A stretch of DNA of 64,000 nucleotides from Larimichthys crocea (Eukaryota; Chordata; Actinopteri; Sciaenidae), in assembly GCF_000972845.2 (NCBI RefSeq), contig NC_040022.1, positions 12,511,711 to 12,575,710 of the forward strand, read 5' to 3'. Position 1 is the stretch's first letter; each line of letters opens with the position of its first letter. The notes under the pieces were generated by a model, which ran no database searches, had not been told where the DNA came from, and saw only the letters and a program-made list of their open reading frames with translations. A program made the translations under genes and the position numbers. Positions 60,570-64,000 of the stretch are shown in pieces.

Positions 60570-61369
60570 AGAATAATAATTTGTTCTTTTCTCTCTCGTG
60601 CACGGGCCTCAGAATATTTCCAGGTGCAGGTCAGCGTGCAGCGGCCCTGCACGAGCACCACAAAATATAAAAAATAAATAAATAAATAAACATTACGTCA
60701 GGGTGGAATATATGAAAACACACACACACCTAATGCGGAATAAATAGGGACTAAATAGGACTTACCACTAAGGCATTGTTTAGAAGGTGAGTAGGGTAAT
60801 ACTTTAGTGTTGAGAGGGTGTTAAGAGGCGAGGAGAGCAGGGGTCAGCGTCCAGGCGGGCAGAGGGGAGGGAGGGAGGGGGGAGGGAGGGAAGGAATAAG
60901 TTAAAATGTCGCACCAGTGAAAACAGTGTGAGATGACAACATTACGAGCTGCAGAATGCTACCAAGAGAACACATTGAAAAATGCAATGAGGAGGTGCTG
61001 CGTCACTGCGGCCTGCAGCGAGCGCAGAGAAAATGATGATATCACCGAGTGGAAATCATGAGAGGAGATCAAATCAAAGAGAAATAAAGCCAATGACGTC
61101 CGTGTGAGTGATCGGCGTCATGTTTTTGAAATGGATGCATGAGAAATGAAAAAACATGAGGCGCTGCAGAGAGTTCCAGCTTCTCCTCACAGACCTGAGA
61201 TCTGTGTCTGACTCTCAAAATGTCGGAATATGGATGTGAGTTATAAAGTTAGATCAACATGAACAACACACTTACAACACAAACACAACACACTCGCACA
61301 CACACACTTCTCTCAAGGCTCTGCCCGTAATTTACTTCCATTACGCACCGTGCATCTCATCCCAGCACG

Positions 61370-61371
<2 letters not shown>
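60566..61371. other. Intron 1 sequence, no gene seen
   Basis: (AAAT)n at about 60667-60690 and a G-rich purine patch at 60855-60893. No exon recognised. Confidence 0.6.
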
Positions 61372-61417
<46 letters not shown>

Positions 61418-61432
61418 ACTCTCACTCTCTCT
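61372..61432. repeat. (CT)n microsatellite
   Basis: CT array with a few TTT and CA interruptions. Confidence 0.97.
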
Positions 61433-61555
61433 TCAGCAAGGCTTTTATCACAGTTAATAATTCATTTGATTGTTTACAATTGTTGCCATATCTGAGGTCC
61501 AAGCTCGAATTTTTAATTATTAACAGCAATTAAATAAACAAAATGTGCCTTTCCA
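61433..61555. other. Candidate conserved non-coding element
   Basis: Dense in homeodomain- and forkhead-like words: ACAGTTAATAATTCATTTG, ATTGTTTACAATTGTTGCC and TTTAATTATTAACAGCAATT. Sits between a (CT)n and a (GT)n array. Motif-based guess. Confidence 0.4.
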
Positions 61556-61584
61556 TCTGCAGACGGAGCTGCAAGGGAATGCTG

Positions 61585-61585
61585 A

Positions 61586-61619
<34 letters not shown>

Positions 61620-61710
61620 AACTGTGTGTGTGAGTGTGTGTGTGTGTGTGGAAAGAGCGAGGGCTGCTGGTGCTGTTTGTACCGAGAAGGAAGTTGTTTC
61701 TTCCTCAACA

Positions 61711-61751
<41 letters not shown>

Positions 61752-61779
61752 GAATTTTTAATTTTTATGATAAATAACA

Positions 61780-61818
<39 letters not shown>

Positions 61819-61828
61819 GGGGGGGGGC
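61585..61828. repeat. Compound GT/GA/CA/G microsatellite cluster
   Basis: In order: (GT)n, (GA)n, (GT)n, about 60 bases of unique DNA, (CA)n at 61708-61748, about 30 bases of AT-rich DNA, (GT)n at 61783-61817 and a G run. The (CA)n and last (GT)n can form a long cruciform-type hairpin. All long open frames here are artefacts. Confidence 0.95.
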
Positions 61829-61859
61829 TTTTCCCTGTGCTGTACACGCGCCTCTATCG

Positions 61860-62130
61860 TCCTCCTGCCCAGCCAATGACACACTGCAAGTTAGCATTAT
61901 GTGCAACATGTGCACTGCATTACACTGCATGAGCTTCTGTTGCCAATTAGTGTTGATTAAGGGCAATTTATGTAGCTAAATAAAAGCTTCTTTTTGTGCA
62001 AAGATTATCAGCTGAGAAAGAATTCTGATCAATTGCAGATAAAGTCATCAGCTGCAGAAAGGCCTGCTGGGTAAATACAGGCAGAAGAAGTCAGGGCCAA
62101 GAGCCGATTTTTAAAAACAGAAATATATCT
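61860..62130. other. Strong candidate conserved non-coding element
   Basis: Complex, repeat-free stretch with GCCAATGACACACTGC, TGCCAATTAGTGTTGATTAA, GCAATTTATGTAGC, GCAAAGATTATCAGCTGAG and TCTGATCAATTGCAGATAAA. The mixture of GATTA, AATTAG, ATCAGCTG and CAATTG words is enhancer-like. Confidence 0.42.
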
Positions 62131-63470
62131 ACAAGGAAATATCCAATTGTAATCTACAGGTGATATGTGTGGTGCTTGTAGTCAGGATTGAATAATCTGT
62201 CTATTATCAGTCTAAAGTCGGCCTCTAACAGCCTCCACAATAAAGAGAAGAATTACAGCAAAATAATAATTCAAAATAAAACCGCTTTGGCTCTCCTGGT
62301 GTCAGCGACAGGACAACATCATGGTCCGAGCTGCTCGTGTTATGAAATAAAAACCAGACCCCCACCCCCTCCTCCTCCTCCTCCTCCCTCCCTTCTTCGT
62401 CCTCTCAGCCTCTGGTAGCAGTCCTCAGATGATGAGGAGGAAAAGTCTTTTAATAAAACCACTGTAAAAATCAGGAATGAATTACACATCAAACGCGCCC
62501 TGGCAGTCCACTGTCAGACGAAGCCAATGAGGGATAAACAAGTCTGCTCTCTAAGAGGACAACCCTGAAGACTTGCAGCAGCTGTGGCTGTAACATGGGC
62601 ACGCTCGCTGCCACCGGCTGGCCTCAAAATGAAGGAAATACCCTCAAAAACCCTAAAGAGCTGGAAACGAGGCTTTTTGGAAATATTAGCAACATATTAC
62701 TATTTTATTTGCTGGTGTAAGGACAGTGTTCCATGCTTTATATATTTTATATAAATAAGTCTGTGTGTAAAAAAAATCTTTTGCACGGCTGAGGCGCAAA
62801 AAAGCTGAGCGAAAAAGTTGTGTGAGCAGCTTCAGATTATTTCTGTTCTCCCTCTATTTATGTTGCAAAAGATGTTTTTAATCTGAGATGAATATTTAAA
62901 AGAATGGAGGATTTTCATGTGATGAAAACAGTTTAAATTCCACTGCAAATCAAAACTGCTCATGAGGCAACTTTTATTACAGACGCCTCACACCTGAAGA
63001 GACTTATTTCACCAGACTCAAAAATAAATGACGTAAAAAGTTAATAGAGCTGCTCACTGATCACTTTGGGAAATTTACTGACACTTCACTGTTTCCTTGA
63101 CAACAGCAGCAACAATATAAAAATAAAAACTCCAAAAAAAAAAAAAATCAGCGCTTTGTCTTTTTTTTAGGATAAAGTTTGAATGAGGTGTAGCTCATCC
63201 TGCACCAGGATGTTTGAGGATGAAATATGATATTAAAATGTTTATGACATTTATGCCTCAGAGGTTTCTCTCACAGCTGTCTACACTCAGGCCATGAACT
63301 AACAGAAAGACAGGAGCATGAAGAGCCATGAAGAGATTAAATATAAATAAATGACAAACAGAGAAAATCAATGGGAACCTGCAGCTACACACGTGTTGCA
63401 TTCGAGTGTAAAAAAAAAAAAAAAAATCCAGAAAAGATGCAGAACCTCTGCTATTCCTCACAGTATATAG
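62131..63470. other. Intronic or 5' sequence, no gene seen
   Basis: C/CTC-rich run at 62359-62392, otherwise AT-leaning sequence. A runs lie at 62768-62775 and 63134-63147. No exon recognised. Confidence 0.6.

Positions 63471-63503
<33 letters not shown>
63471..63503. repeat. (CA)n microsatellite
   Basis: About fifteen CA units. Confidence 0.98.
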
Positions 63504-63519
63504 CAGCTCTCTCCCGGTT

Positions 63520-64000
63520 CTCCCGGTCTCAGTTCCACATACAGCAGCCCCTAAAGGCGGCGGTGCAATTCCTCTCACCGGCCAAAAACTCTTACGAGCC
63601 TCGACACTCGGAGGGGAAAAAAAATTCTTCCAGCATTGGTCTTAAAAGCTCCGGTCCACACAGCCTGTCTGTCCCTGCGCTCTGCTTTCCCCTCCTCCTG
63701 CACGGCTTCCCCTCCTTCTTCTTCTTCTACTTCTTCTTTTTTTCCCCCCCTTTTTTTTTTTTTTTTTTTTTTTAAATATGAAATACATTTCGGGAGAAGC
63801 GCCATTTTCTCTCCAAAACCATGTGCGATGGAAGCGCGCAACAAAGTTTCCAGCGGCACAAACGCGCTCCGAGGCGGGACGAGCGTCGGAGAGTTGGGAG
63901 GATGAAGTTTGAGAGTGAGTCAAGAGAGAAGAAAGACGCTCCAACGCGACAAACAAACATGTCAAATTAACACACAGCACAGACACAAGCGGCGCAATAA
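63520..64000 (-). promoter_or_regulatory. CpG-dense right edge: possible upstream promoter or 5' exon region
   Basis: CpG dinucleotides cluster at 63540-63612 and again at 63785-63950, unlike most of the window. The blocks are separated by a pyrimidine tract ending in C7 and a 23-base T run (63751-63773). Position upstream of exon 2 on the nfix strand would suit a distal promoter, but no ATG-plus-donor cassette matching an NFI first exon was found, and the island may belong to sequence beyond the edge. Confidence 0.25.

Noticed and set aside
61520..61979. Frames of 117 and 148 codons in the microsatellite cluster
   Set aside because: They are translations of GT, CA and GA arrays (valine-cysteine, threonine-histidine and glutamate-arginine runs).

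Overview
This window looks like a large, almost entirely non-coding piece of a ray-finned (percomorph-like teleost) fish genome. It is dense in (CA/GT)n microsatellites, holds several families of short dispersed elements of the kind common in teleost introns, and has vertebrate-type splice signals. There is no operon structure, no ribosomal or transfer RNA gene, and no long gene-sized ORF. Most long open frames run through (CA)n, (CT)n or poly-C tracts and are artefacts of low-complexity sequence.

One protein-coding exon can be supported firmly. On the minus strand, 36733 to 36202 is a 532-bp exon with a canonical acceptor and donor. It encodes nearly the whole DNA-binding and dimerisation domain of a Nuclear Factor I transcription factor. 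Residue choices at paralogue-diagnostic sites fit NFIX best, so the gene is called nfix. The exon starts in phase 0 and ends after the first base of a codon, as the conserved second exon of vertebrate NFI genes does. No other canonical nfix exon was found, so 1-36201 is read as (part of) intron 2 and 36734-64000 as (part of) intron 1 plus possible alternative first exons.

Layout. 1-23 kb is intron 2 with many transposon remnants: six copies or fragments of a TTAA-flanked MITE, a composite repeat at 12.1-13.1 kb with a nested MITE fragment, a composite repeat at 17.7-18.4 kb and a hAT-like MITE at 21.7 kb. 23-36 kb is poor in recognisable transposons and has several high-complexity, homeodomain-motif-rich stretches that look like conserved non-coding elements. 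36.2-36.7 kb is exon 2, followed in transcription by an intronic CA repeat close to the donor. 37-49 kb is intron 1 with more enhancer-like stretches, a GA-rich segment with a cluster of NFI half-sites (38.35-38.64 kb), two 32-base poly-C runs, and a short ATG-plus-donor cassette at 43.8 kb that could be an alternative first exon. 49.4-50.8 kb is a diverged tandem triplication of a unit of about 470 bp. 51-64 kb mixes enhancer-like stretches, microsatellites, a complete TA-flanked MITE with long inverted ends (59.7-60.3 kb) and a CpG-dense right edge.

The biological reading is a developmental transcription-factor locus: one constrained exon inside very long introns that probably carry cis-regulatory elements. 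No previously undescribed system such as a new gene cluster or mobile system is evident. The most testable novelties are the possible alternative first exon, the CA repeat near the exon 2 donor, the tandem triplication and the two replacements at conserved positions of the NFI domain.
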